Assembly: GCA_003023245.1 (NCBI GenBank)
Contig: PXTR01000057.1
Location: 1-9,620, forward strand
DNA: 9,620 nucleotides
Direction of reading: 5' to 3'
DNA from: Bacteroidetes bacterium QS_8_68_15
GTDB lineage: Bacteria > Bacteroidota > Rhodothermia > Rhodothermales > Salinibacteraceae
The notes beneath the pieces were generated by a model. It saw nothing but the letters and a program-made list of their open reading frames with translations, was not told where the DNA came from and searched no databases. A program made the translations under genes and the position numbers. This document shows positions 1-6,198 of the stretch, piece after piece. Position 1 is the stretch's first letter, and every line of letters begins with the position of its first letter.

Positions 1-1197
1 CAGCGGGTAGATGTAGGAGAAGTCCACCCCGATGATGTTGTAGCGCAGCCCCGCGCCGAAGTTCAGGAACTGGCGCGCGCCGAAATCCGGGTCTTCGTAG
101 TAGTAGCCGGTACGCAGCGCGAAAAGTTGGCTGTACCAGTACTCCAGCCCTGCGCCGACGGTGAGCTGCTGAAACGTCCCGATCTCCCCCGTGATTTCCC
201 CGTCGGGGCCGATTTTGTTGTTCGGCGCCCACGAACTGACAATCGCCTCGTAGAACGGATCCACGCTGCGCTGCGTAGTCGTATCTGGCTGCGTATTGTC
301 GTCGTCGCCGTCTTCAACCGGTACCTCCGTCGTCTCCACGTTGGTCAGCATCTTGCCGAAGTCCACCGCAACGGTCAGTTCGTTGTACTCGTCGAAGGCA
401 AAGGTCGAGGCGGCTCCGAAGCGCAAGTGCTGCGGGAGCGGGTCGACGTCGTCGCTCCGGGCATCGTAGTCGATGGTCGGCCCCATGTTCGAGAGGTTGG
501 CGCCGAAGGAGACGGTCGTTTCGGTCCCGCCGAGCATGAACGGGCGCGTGCGATACATCCCGGCCAGGTCCACGCCGAAAGAGGAGGCGGTCCCATCGAG
601 GGCGTTGGTCCCGCCGCCGCTGCCGGTGAGCTTCGAGTAAATGTAGCGGGCGCCCCCCCCGACGGCGAAGCGCTCCCCGAGCTGCCGGCCGTAGGAAACG
701 CCGGCCGCCAGATCGAAGGAGCGAAACTTACCGACCGGCTGGTTCTGCGCGTCGCGCCGCTCGTGCTCGCCGAGATTCATGAAGGCGACCTGCCCGCCGA
801 AGGTGCCGATGCCGTCGGCGTGGTACTTGCCCACGAGGTAGTCGAAGTACAGGTCGGTGTCCCCGAGGCCGGCCAGCCAGTTGGTGTGCGTGATGCCAAC
901 TTCCGCACCGCGCTGGTAAGCCAGGCCGGCGGGATTCCACCAGATGGCATTGGCGTTGTCGGCGAGAGCCACGCCGGTGTTGCCCATGCCGGCCGCGCGG
1001 CTGTCCGGCTCGATCATGAGAAAGGGCACGGCGGTGGTGCTCACTTGCGCGCGCGCCTCGAGGGTCGGCGCGACCAGCAGCAGCGCCAGCAGCAGCGCGA
1101 GCGCGGCGGGCGCCGTCGCCCCGGAAGAGGCCGTCGCCCCGGGAGCGGAGGAGGACGCGCCGCGCCGCTGGCGTGCGAGGGGCGAAAATCGGGTCAT
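1..1197 (-). CDS. porV: PorV-like outer-membrane beta-barrel protein, type IX secretion (3' end cut off)
   Basis: Seen: an uninterrupted frame of 399 codons runs from ATG at 1197 to the window edge with no stop. Residues 1-28 are a long basic/Ser-Ala lead, 29-45 an Ala/Leu-rich hydrophobic core, and ARA-Q at 48-51 looks like a signal-peptidase site. The mature start has the PorV-type block PFLMIEPDSRAAGMGNTGVA (58-77) and WWNPAGLAY (86-94). The rest alternates amphipathic strands rich in Tyr/Phe/Gly. Residues 295-307 form an Asp-rich loop. Known: PorV (LptO) is an outer-membrane barrel that shuttles T9SS cargo to the attachment complex for surface anchoring. About 390-400 residues is usual for the family, so probably only the last one or two strands are missing. 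Odd: the n-region of the signal is unusually long and carries an 18-bp duplication, and no other ATG lies in frame before the hydrophobic core. PorQ or a generic PorV/PorQ paralogue is the main alternative. Confidence 0.85.
   Translation of the reverse strand, partial: MTRFSPLARQRRGASSSAPGATASSGATAPAALALLLALLLVAPTLEARAQVSTTAVPFLMIEPDSRAAGMGNTGVALADNANAIWWNPAGLAYQRGAEVGITHTNWLAGLGDTDLYFDYLVGKYHADGIGTFGGQVAFMNLGEHERRDAQNQPVGKFRSFDLAAGVSYGRQLGERFAVGGGARYIYSKLTGSGGGTNALDGTASSFGVDLAGMYRTRPFMLGGTETTVSFGANLSNMGPTIDYDARSDDVDPLPQHLRFGAASTFAFDEYNELTVAVDFGKMLTNVETTEVPVEDGDDDNTQPDTTTQRSVDPFYEAIVSSWAPNNKIGPDGEITGEIGTFQQLTVGAGLEYWYSQLFALRTGYYYEDPDFGARQFLNFGAGLRYNIIGVDFSYIYPL
1112..1147. repeat. 18-bp tandem duplication in porV signal region
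   Basis: Two adjacent 18-bp units (1112-1129 and 1130-1147) share 16 of 18 bases, including the 13-mer GCCGTCGCCCCGG. Read on the minus strand they encode the repeated Ser-Gly-Ala-Thr-Ala lead before the signal-peptide core. The frame is preserved because the period is a multiple of three. Confidence 0.7.
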
Positions 1198-1480
1198 GGG
1201 TCGATGGGCGTACAGAGAAGGGAGGGCAGACGAGGAATGCCTCCGGCAAGCAGCGCTCGCGCCCTTTTCGCGCGACGACGAAGCGCTTCAGCGGCAGCTT
1301 TACCTGCTACACGCTCCGTCCTGAGAAGGAAGGCACGGATGCGATGCGGATGCCGTAACGATTGCTCGATGCGCGCAAGGCGACTTTAGAGAAGAGAGAT
1401 GCGCTCACGGCGCAAAGCAAAGCAGGGTCCGTCCGCGAAAGCCATTCGCTCCGATGTGCTCCGCACGCTGACGTTTCCTA

Positions 1481-1512
1481 CAAGAATATAAGACGCGCCA
1501 GTCCTGCGCAAG
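1481..1512 (-). promoter_or_regulatory. Candidate promoter for porV
   Basis: On the minus strand TATTCTTG (1488 to 1481) matches the Bacteroidota -7 consensus TAnnTTTG at all but one fixed position. A TTG (1511 to 1509) lies 20 nt upstream, in the usual place of the -33 element. If used, it would leave a leader of roughly 270 nt before the porV ATG. The pattern is short, so a chance match is possible. Confidence 0.3.
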
Positions 1513-1521
1513 TTCACGACG

Positions 1522-1549
1522 GGAAAAGAGCACGCAAAAAGCGTTTTCC
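1522..1549 (-). terminator. Weak terminator-like hairpin after the DHp-like gene
   Basis: The arms ACGC/GCGT close a five-base loop and are flanked by GGAAA/TTTCC with a five-base bulge on one side. On the minus strand the structure is followed by GCTCTTTTCC, a short T-rich run, 43 nt past the stop of the DHp-like gene. The stem is short and bulged, so this is only a suggestion. Confidence 0.2.
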
Positions 1550-1591
1550 ATTGGAGAGAACGCCCGTCCCCGCTGTATTTCGAGGGACGCT

Positions 1592-1891
1592 TCACGGCTC
1601 GTCGGACGATTCGCGGCCGACGATGCCCTGGTCGATGTCTTGGCGTAGCGCCTCCAGCCGTTCGAGCGCGTCGGAGATTTCGGCTCGCGCCGCCTCGATG
1701 TCGTCCAGCGGCTCGGTGAACGTGGCGCCGAGGTCTTCGACGCGCGCCATCTCGGCGAGCAGCTGCGCGTTGCCCGACACCACCGACAGCGAATTGTTCA
1801 GATCGTGGCACACCTCCGCGAGGGTTTCGTGCAGAGCGGCGTCGCGGTCCTCGGAAGCCTCGGGGGTCGCCGTCGAAGAAGAGTCGTTCAT
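1592..1891 (-). CDS. Small stand-alone histidine-kinase DHp (HisKA-like) protein
   Basis: Seen: 99 residues, no signal peptide or membrane segment, strongly acidic and helical. Residues 19-50 (ALHETLAEVCHDLNNSLSVV and onward to NAQLLAEM) read like helix 1 of a histidine-kinase dimerisation domain. They have the H-D-x-N-N phosphoacceptor pattern at His29-Asp30-Leu31-Asn32-Asn33. Residues 58-88 form a second heptad-rich helix, as in a helical hairpin. Known: His in an H-E/D-x-x-N/T box is the phosphorylated residue in HisKA domains. Missing: the HATPase_c domain and any sensor domain, so it cannot autophosphorylate by itself. Start: ATG 1891 is preferred because the repeat element 1897-2041 lies just upstream; an in-frame ATG at 2026 would read through that repeat. 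It could be a phosphotransfer intermediate, a dimerisation partner, or a remnant of a kinase. No kinase or response regulator is adjacent. The gene identity is inferred; the domain resemblance is fairly clear. Confidence 0.7.
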   Translation of the reverse strand: MNDSSSTATPEASEDRDAALHETLAEVCHDLNNSLSVVSGNAQLLAEMARVEDLGATFTEPLDDIEAARAEISDALERLEALRQDIDQGIVGRESSDEP

Positions 1892-1896
1892 CGAAG

Positions 1897-2041
1897 CGTA
1901 TTTCGTATTGCGTAGGGCTGCTCGTCTACGACCGCTAAACGAGGATTCGAGCGTCAAGGTTTTTCGGAAAGCATTGCCGGTCGCGTCGAGACGCCGGCGA
2001 TTCGGGCTGCCGTCATTACGCACCACGCAATACGCACTACT
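1897..2041 (-). repeat. Composite intergenic element copy 1 (inverted heptads + core)
   Basis: Read on the minus strand toward the DHp-like gene: a heptad array 2041-2014 (plus-strand units CATTACG, CACCACG, CAATACG, CACTACT) comes first. A 32-nt spacer follows, starting ACGGCAGCCCGAATCGCC. Next is the core from ACCGGC (1981) through CCGAAAAAC and CGTAGACGAGCAGCC to CCTACG (1911), 71 nt. An inverted heptad array (plus-strand CGTATTT, CGTATTG, CGTAGGG at 1897-1917) then ends 5 nt before the ATG. It fills nearly all of the gap between the two flanking genes. Copies 2 and 3 lie before ctaB and before the ABC ATPase. Confidence 0.75.
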
Positions 2042-2054
2042 ACGCCTGCTGCCC

Positions 2055-2906
2055 CTACTCCAGCGAGCGCGGGTTCGCCAGCTCGACGCCGTGGTCGGTG
2101 CGCTTCAAGTCGGCCACGGCGGTGTCCGGATCGTGCTCGAAGAAGAGCGTCCACCCGGCGCGCTCGGCCTCGTCGAGGAAGTCGGCCTTTTCGTCGATGG
2201 TGCGCATCGGGCGCACGTCGTAGGCCATCGTCCAGGCGGGCTTGAGGTGACGCGTCGTCGGCAGCAGGTCGGCCACGAAGACCAGCGCGTCGTCCCCGTC
2301 TCCGATCTTGACCATTTGCTGCGCCTCGGTGTGGCCGTGGACGGGCAGCGCTTCGATGTCGTGGAGAATTTCTTCGCGCCCGTCCACGAGTTCGATGGTG
2401 CCGCTGTCGGCGAGGGGGTCGAGGTTTTCGGAGCGGAAGGAGCCTTTCTCCTTAGGATTGGAGGTGCGCGCCCATTCCCAGTGCTTGCGCTGCACGTGGT
2501 GGTCGGCGTGCTCGAAGGTGAGCTGCCAGTCGCCCTCGTCGTCGCAGTAGGTGGTGCCGCCGCAGTGGTCGAAGTGCAGGTGCGTCAGGATCACGTCGGT
2601 CACGTCGCCGGCCTCGTGGCCCGCCGCCTCCAGCGAGCGGTGCAGTTCGGAGTGCTCGCGGTCGAGGGCGTAGATGTCGGCAAACTTCTCGGAGGGCGCA
2701 GCGCCGACCCCGTTGTCGATCAGGATGAGGCGGTCGCGTCCTTCCAGAAGCAGGCACCGCGCGGCCAGCGGGACGCGGTTGCGCTCGTCGGCCGGCAGCT
2801 CTTGCTCCCAGAGCGGCTTCGGCACGATGCCGAACATTGCCCCGCCGTCGAGCCCGAAGCGGCCCGTCTCGATTTCGTGCAATGTGTACCGTCCAATTTC
2901 AGGCAA
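2055..2906 (-). CDS. YtnP-like metallo-beta-lactamase-fold hydrolase (possible lactonase)
   Basis: Seen: 283 residues from the TTG at 2906. The N-terminus has DGGAMFGIVPKPLWEQ (20-35), which I recognise as the opening of YtnP-type enzymes. The metal site is complete: T108-H-L-H-F-D-H114 (HxHxDH), VHGHT with His192, Asp213 in VADLLPT, and His258 in FFEHD. No signal peptide, so probably cytoplasmic. Known: YtnP of Bacillus degrades acyl-homoserine lactones, and the fold generally binds two zinc ions. Substrate here is inferred and may be another ester or lactone. Start: the ATG at 2957 is in frame and would give 300 residues. Its extra 17 residues, however, are encoded entirely by the heptad array 2910-2993, whereas TTG 2906 sits just after that array and directly before the conserved IGRYTLHEIETG. 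A repeat-filled gap separates it from the LON-domain gene upstream. Confidence 0.88.
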   Translation of the reverse strand: MPEIGRYTLHEIETGRFGLDGGAMFGIVPKPLWEQELPADERNRVPLAARCLLLEGRDRLILIDNGVGAAPSEKFADIYALDREHSELHRSLEAAGHEAGDVTDVILTHLHFDHCGGTTYCDDEGDWQLTFEHADHHVQRKHWEWARTSNPKEKGSFRSENLDPLADSGTIELVDGREEILHDIEALPVHGHTEAQQMVKIGDGDDALVFVADLLPTTRHLKPAWTMAYDVRPMRTIDEKADFLDEAERAGWTLFFEHDPDTAVADLKRTDHGVELANPRSLE

Positions 2907-2909
2907 AGC

Positions 2910-2993
2910 GATTGGCGATTTTCGAATTTCGATTGGCCTCGGCCCCGATTCGCCCATCGCCCTTCGACCATCGTCAATCGGGGGCCGACGGTC
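2910..2993. repeat. Degenerate heptad array, 12 units, no core
   Basis: Twelve 7-bp units run in strict phase: GATTGGC, GATTTTC, GAATTTC, GATTGGC, CTCGGCC, CCGATTC, then GCCCATC, GCCCTTC, GACCATC, GTCAATC, GGGGGCC, GACGGTC. Most fit GNNNNTC or GNNNNNC. The array fills the gap between the stop of the LON-domain gene (2992-2994) and the TTG start of the hydrolase (2906). Unlike the three composite elements, no ACCGGC core is present. Confidence 0.75.
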
Positions 2994-3604
2994 ATCCCTC
3001 CTGGGGAAAGTCCTGAAAGTGGCCGTTGGAGCGAATGCGCTCGCGGGTCGTTTGCTTTTCTTCCACGCGCGGGAGCAGCGCCTGCAGATGCTCTTTCAGA
3101 AAGGTCATGCGCTCCGGCTCGGAGCGCAGTTCGAGCACCTCCTGCTTCTGCGGCGTTTCCAGGGCGGCGTTCTGCGCGATGACGAACGAGAGGCGGCCGT
3201 CGGGGGCGTCGTCGTAGAGGCTGGGGCGCGGGGTGTGGCCGGCCAGTTCGAGCAGCTTCATGTGCTGCGTGATGACCGTCCGGGAGCAGATCGGCGTCGG
3301 CGGTCAGGTAGGATTGCTCGCCGGAGCGCACGTCGGTGGTGCGAAAGCGCTCGCCCCCGACGCTGATGATGTCGAGGCGTCCATCGTCATAGCGGCGCGC
3401 GACCTCTTCGATCTCGGCAGTCGTCCCCACGTCGCGCAGCACCTCGTCTTCGGCAAGCACGATGCCGAAGGGACCGCCCGTGTCGAGGCAGTCGGCGGCC
3501 AGGTCCTTGTAGCGCTCTTCGAAGAGGTGCAGCGGCCGGCGAGCGCCGGGGTAGAGCACCATATTCAGCGGGAAGAGCGGCAGCGAATGAAGGCGGTCGG
3601 GCAT
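2992..3604 (-). pseudogene. LON substrate-binding-domain protein, one-base frameshift
   Basis: Seen: the frame from ATG 3604 begins MPDRLHSLPLFPLNMVLYPG and continues LHLFEERYKDL, then GPFGIVLAEDEV. This is the typical start of the N-terminal (substrate-binding) domain of Lon proteases in its stand-alone bacterial form. Homology holds up to YLTADADLL near 3285. The sense then moves to the next frame, RTVITQHMKLLELAGHTPRP through FPQEG, ending at TGA 2992-2994. Removing one C from the CCC run (plus-strand GGG at 3282-3284) restores a 203-residue protein of normal family length. The downstream frame has a TGA at 3304-3306, so the shift lies below 3304. Without it, translation would run on to about 2720 inside the hydrolase gene. 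No AAA+ or protease domain is present. Known family role: substrate binding is assumed from Lon; the stand-alone proteins are poorly understood. A sequencing error is as likely as a real mutation. Confidence 0.8.
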
Positions 3605-3682
3605 GGAGACGGACGAGGAGGCGCGCCAGGCAGACTGCTTTTTTCGAATGACGCGGACCCTCGCGGGTTTCCCTCGATTGGG

Positions 3683-4741
3683 CTACGTGCCGTCCGGCGG
3701 CCCTCCAGCGGGGCGTTCGCCTCGACGGTCGGGGCGCCAGCGGGGCGCGCGGGTGTGGAGAACGAACGCGACGGCGGCGAACAGGAGCGCCCCCCCGGCG
3801 ACGGCGTATCCCGGCCAGGCGGTCGCCTCGACCTCTTCGAGCGACACGCCGGGGCGGGCGGTGGCCAGTTCGACGCTGACGACGGCGAAGGCGTTGTTGG
3901 CGAAGTGCACGCCCACCGCCGGCCAGAGGCTGCCCGTGCGCCACGTGAGGTAGGCCAGGTAGCCCCCCAGCACCGACAGCGGCACCACCTGCGCGGGGCT
4001 CAGGTGGTACAGCCCGAAGAGCAGGCCCGAAAGCGCCACGCCCCCGGCCGCGCCGGCCGAGCGTTCCAGCTGGCGCTGCGCGTAGCCGCGGAAGAGCAGC
4101 TCCTCGCAGACGGCCGGCACCACCGCCAGCCCGAGCAGGTTGACGGTGGGCCCGAGGCCGCTTTCGAGCACCTGACGAATGACGCCCGTGCGCATCTCTT
4201 CGAGCCCCCGGAAGAACTCCGGCAGCGGCACCTGCGCGTTGAGCTGCGTGAGCGCTCCCACGACGGGTTGCAACCCCACCATGCCCAGCAGCGCGAGGCC
4301 CATCAGCGCCCACGGCACGCGACGCAGGCGAAGAAAGCCGCCCCAGGGCGCGCTGCTGTGCAACCACGCCATCAGCAGCACCGGCCCCGCCAGCCCCAGC
4401 ACCTGCCCGATGCTGTTGCCGACGACGACGTCGGTGGCCGTGATGAGCCCCTGCACGGCCGCTGGATCACCGAGGGCGCCCGCCCCCTCACGCGCGATCA
4501 GCAGGGCGCTCGTCGCGACGGCCCCGATGACCTGAAAGACGACGAACGCGCCCACCAGCACCAGCAGCGCCGCCAACCAGGGCGCCAGTCCGCCGCCGCG
4601 TTCGAGCGCACCGTCGAGCGGCAACGCCCCGCGCCGGCTCCACGGGTCGGACAGGTGCGATACGCCGGCGGTGCGCCCCTCGCGGGAACCACGCCCCTCG
4701 CGGGAACGACGAGAAGGAGACGAGTCGGGAACGTCGGGCAT
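3683..4741 (-). CDS. CPBP-family intramembrane glutamic protease (Abi/Rce1-like)
   Basis: Seen: 352 residues from ATG 4741. A 50-residue polar, Arg/Ser-rich cytoplasmic lead comes first, then several hydrophobic helices (about 53-84, 105-127, 143-165, 195-212, 233-248, 252-267, 310-329). All three CPBP motifs are intact: E213-E-L-L-F-R218 (EExxxR), F242-G-L-Y-H246 (FxxxH) and H279-F-A-N-N283 (HxxxN). Known: the fold contains the CAAX prenyl protease Rce1, bacterial immunity proteins and anti-sigma-factor proteases; the Glu and His residues are catalytic. The substrate is unknown. An ATG at 4867 is in frame but adds 42 residues of no family character and would take up most of the divergent promoter region. 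The lead contains a six-residue repeat, SREGRG/SREGRT, from an 18-bp duplication. It is first in the minus-strand series, 78 bp ahead of the LON-domain gene. Confidence 0.88.
   Translation of the reverse strand: MPDVPDSSPSRRSREGRGSREGRTAGVSHLSDPWSRRGALPLDGALERGGGLAPWLAALLVLVGAFVVFQVIGAVATSALLIAREGAGALGDPAAVQGLITATDVVVGNSIGQVLGLAGPVLLMAWLHSSAPWGGFLRLRRVPWALMGLALLGMVGLQPVVGALTQLNAQVPLPEFFRGLEEMRTGVIRQVLESGLGPTVNLLGLAVVPAVCEELLFRGYAQRQLERSAGAAGGVALSGLLFGLYHLSPAQVVPLSVLGGYLAYLTWRTGSLWPAVGVHFANNAFAVVSVELATARPGVSLEEVEATAWPGYAVAGGALLFAAVAFVLHTRAPRWRPDRRGERPAGGPPDGT
4674..4709. repeat. 18-bp tandem duplication in the CPBP protease N-terminus
   Basis: Units 4674-4691 and 4692-4709 differ at one of 18 positions (CGCCCCTCGCGGGAACCA, then the same with ..CGA). 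They encode the SREGR repeat in the polar lead of the protease and keep the frame. The period equals that of the duplication in porV, but the sequences are unrelated. Confidence 0.75.
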
Positions 4742-4862
4742 CGGGACGGAAAAGCGCTCTTCGGAAAGAGACGGGACGATGACGGCCCCCTCCGGGTGTG
4801 CTCTCCGGAAACAAGGTACCGCCGAGCGCGCGAAATGTCCCGCGTGGCCGTCCACGCTTCCG

Positions 4863-4890
4863 TTCAAGCCGTATTTACGGAACCGTTAAT
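4863..4890. promoter_or_regulatory. Divergent-region palindromes, possible operator/promoter for ctaA
   Basis: CCGTA-TT-TACGG (4869-4880) is a perfect inverted repeat, and TTTACGG-AA-CCGTTAA (4874-4889) overlaps it with 6 of 7 positions paired. Three CCGTA-like half-sites therefore follow one another. A loose sigma-70-like reading is TTCAAG (4863-4868), 16 nt, GTTAAT (4885-4890), which would place the palindromes in the spacer. It lies in the only divergent gap of the window (4742-4972), about 80 nt ahead of the ctaA ATG. No regulator can be named. Confidence 0.35.
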
Positions 4891-4972
4891 CCGGGAGCGA
4901 GCGTTCCCCTTCCATCGTGCTCGAAACGTTTTTGCACGTCCGCTCAGCTTTTCCCACGCACGCGAAGTCGAT

Positions 4973-6022
4973 ATGCAGGGTCTTCGCATCGGCACGCGCT
5001 CTCCCCGCCGGGTACGCCGCGGCGACGACGGGGCGACCGCCGACGCGCGCGAACGACGCCGTCCGGCGGAGCTGCGCTGGCGCTTCCGCTTCACGCTGCT
5101 GACGGTGGGCGTGACGGTGCTTCTGATCTCGTGGGGCGGCTTCGTGACGAGCATCGAGGCGGGCATGGCCGTGCCGGACTGGCCGCAGACGTTCGGCTCG
5201 TGGAATCCGGTCAACCCGGTCGAAGGATGGTGGCGCTCCACGCCGCTCTTGGCCGAGCACGGGCACCGCATCCTCGGGCAGGTCGTCGGCGCGCTTACCC
5301 TGACGCTGGCGGGCTGGACCTGGTGGCGCGACGCGCGCCGCTGGATGCGCTACCTGGCCGGCGGAGCGCTCGCGCTGGTGGTCGTGCAGGGCGTCCTCGG
5401 CGGGCTGCGCGTGACGGAAAACTCCCTCGCTCTCGCTACCGTACACGCCTGCACCGCCCAGATCTTCTTTTCGCTCCTGGTGGCGATGGCGCTGTTCACT
5501 TCGCGCTCCTGGCTGGAGGGCGCGTCCGCATCAAGAACCCTCGACCGCTCAAAGCGACGCACGCTCGTGTGGTTGCTGGTGGGAACGGGCGCAGCGCTCT
5601 ACGGGCAAATCGTCCTCGGCGCGCTGCTGCGCCACTTCGGGCGCGGGATCGGGCAGACCTTCGCGGTGGTGCACATCGGCGGGGCCTTCGCCGTGACGGC
5701 GCTGGTGGTCGCCTCGTTCGTCTACGCCGAAAAGCACTTCGACCACCGCGCTCCCCTGCGGCGCGGCGCGTGGGCGATGGTCGGCGCGGTCTTTCTTCAG
5801 TTCGCGCTGGGGCTGGCCGCGTATCTCGTGCTTCTCAACGACATGGCGCGCTCGCTGCGCAGCACGCTCCAGATCGGCCTCACCGCCGGCCACCTCGTCG
5901 TCGGCGCCTTCTTGATGGCCGCCACCGTCGCGACCGCGCTTCTGTCGATTCGGGCAAAGGCGGCCCCCGTCGGGGAGGGCACGGCTCCTACGGACGCTTC
6001 CGCTCTTCGGGAACGAGCGTAG
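4973..6022 (+). CDS. ctaA: Heme A synthase (COX15/CtaA family)
   Basis: Role: oxidises the C8 methyl of heme O to the formyl group of heme A, in the cytoplasmic membrane. Seen: 349 residues with about eight hydrophobic helices in two four-helix halves. The key residues of both halves are present: Glu95 and His98 (EHGHRILGQ), His158 (ATVHACTAQ), His234 (AVVHIGGAF) and His307 (TAGHLVVGAF). By family knowledge these match the heme-ligating histidines and catalytic Glu of CtaA. The first loop reads GMAVPDWPQTFGSWNP (64-79) and lacks the paired cysteines found in Bacillus-type CtaA. Start: ATG 4973 gives a short basic lead of 40 residues before helix 1; the frame stays open far upstream but carries no family sequence there. 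No Shine-Dalgarno is seen. It is the first gene of the plus-strand series, and the stop codon merges into the heptad array before ctaB. Confidence 0.93.
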   Translation: MQGLRIGTRSPRRVRRGDDGATADARERRRPAELRWRFRFTLLTVGVTVLLISWGGFVTSIEAGMAVPDWPQTFGSWNPVNPVEGWWRSTPLLAEHGHRILGQVVGALTLTLAGWTWWRDARRWMRYLAGGALALVVVQGVLGGLRVTENSLALATVHACTAQIFFSLLVAMALFTSRSWLEGASASRTLDRSKRRTLVWLLVGTGAALYGQIVLGALLRHFGRGIGQTFAVVHIGGAFAVTALVVASFVYAEKHFDHRAPLRRGAWAMVGAVFLQFALGLAAYLVLLNDMARSLRSTLQIGLTAGHLVVGAFLMAATVATALLSIRAKAAPVGEGTAPTDASALRERA

Positions 6023-6198
6023 CGTTGCGTGTTGCGTAATGCGTGTTGCGTAATGCAAGCAATCCGCGCCGCTCTCAACTGGACGCTACCGGCAAGAGCC
6101 ATTCAGAAAACGGAACAGCCTCAAATGCTTCCACAACGCACGTAGAATAGCAACCTCACGAATCACGGATTACGAATCACGCATTGCGAACCACGCAT
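6022..6198 (+). repeat. Composite intergenic element copy 2 (inverted heptads + core)
   Basis: The left array 6022-6056 (GCGTTGC, GTGTTGC, GTAATGC, GTGTTGC, GTAATGC) begins inside the ctaA stop codon. A 31-nt spacer follows. The core runs 6088-6160: ACCGGC, GAGCCATTC at 6096-6104, GTAGAATAGCAACCTCACG at 6142-6160. The right array 6157-6198 is CACGAAT, CACGGAT, TACGAAT, CACGCAT, TGCGAAC, CACGCAT. It is inverted relative to the left one, and its last two bases are the AT of the ctaB start codon. The core aligns without gaps to copy 3 over 73 nt with 51 identities. Confidence 0.8.
6142..6156 (+). promoter_or_regulatory. Candidate -10-like segment in element copy 2
   Basis: GTAGAATAGCAACCT is the best conserved inner block of the core; the matching segments are GTAAGATAGCAGCCT in copy 3 and GTAGACGAGCAGCCC in copy 1. 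TAGAAT and TAAGAT resemble a -10 hexamer and point toward the next gene, but no convincing -35 or Bacteroidota -33 element precedes them. Promoter activity is a guess. Confidence 0.2.

Larger units (their letters stand above)
1198..1591. other. 394-bp gap between porV start and DHp-like gene stop
   Basis: No convincing gene was found in either direction. On the minus strand this must hold the porV leader and promoter, or be transcribed through from the upstream genes. It contains a candidate Bacteroidota-type promoter (1481-1512) and a weak hairpin (1522-1549). It lacks the heptad arrays that fill the other gaps. Open frames here are GC-driven shadows with no recognisable protein features. 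Confidence 0.6.

Noticed and set aside
127..1389. Long plus-strand open frame opposite porV
   Set aside because: Its product is Arg/Gly/Ala-rich with no family features, whereas the minus frame encodes a clear PorV with a signal peptide. It is a GC-driven shadow.
1439..1500. Possible fourth element core on the plus strand (AAGCCATTCG ... TATAAGACGCGCC)
   Set aside because: It shares AGCCATTC and a TAAGA block at about the right spacing, but has no ACCGGC, no heptad arrays, and no plus-strand gene follows.
3233..4972. Upstream extension of the ctaA frame by over 500 codons
   Set aside because: The extension is antisense to the LON-domain and CPBP genes, is low-complexity in composition, and would make CtaA far longer than its family. 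ATG 4973 gives the normal form.
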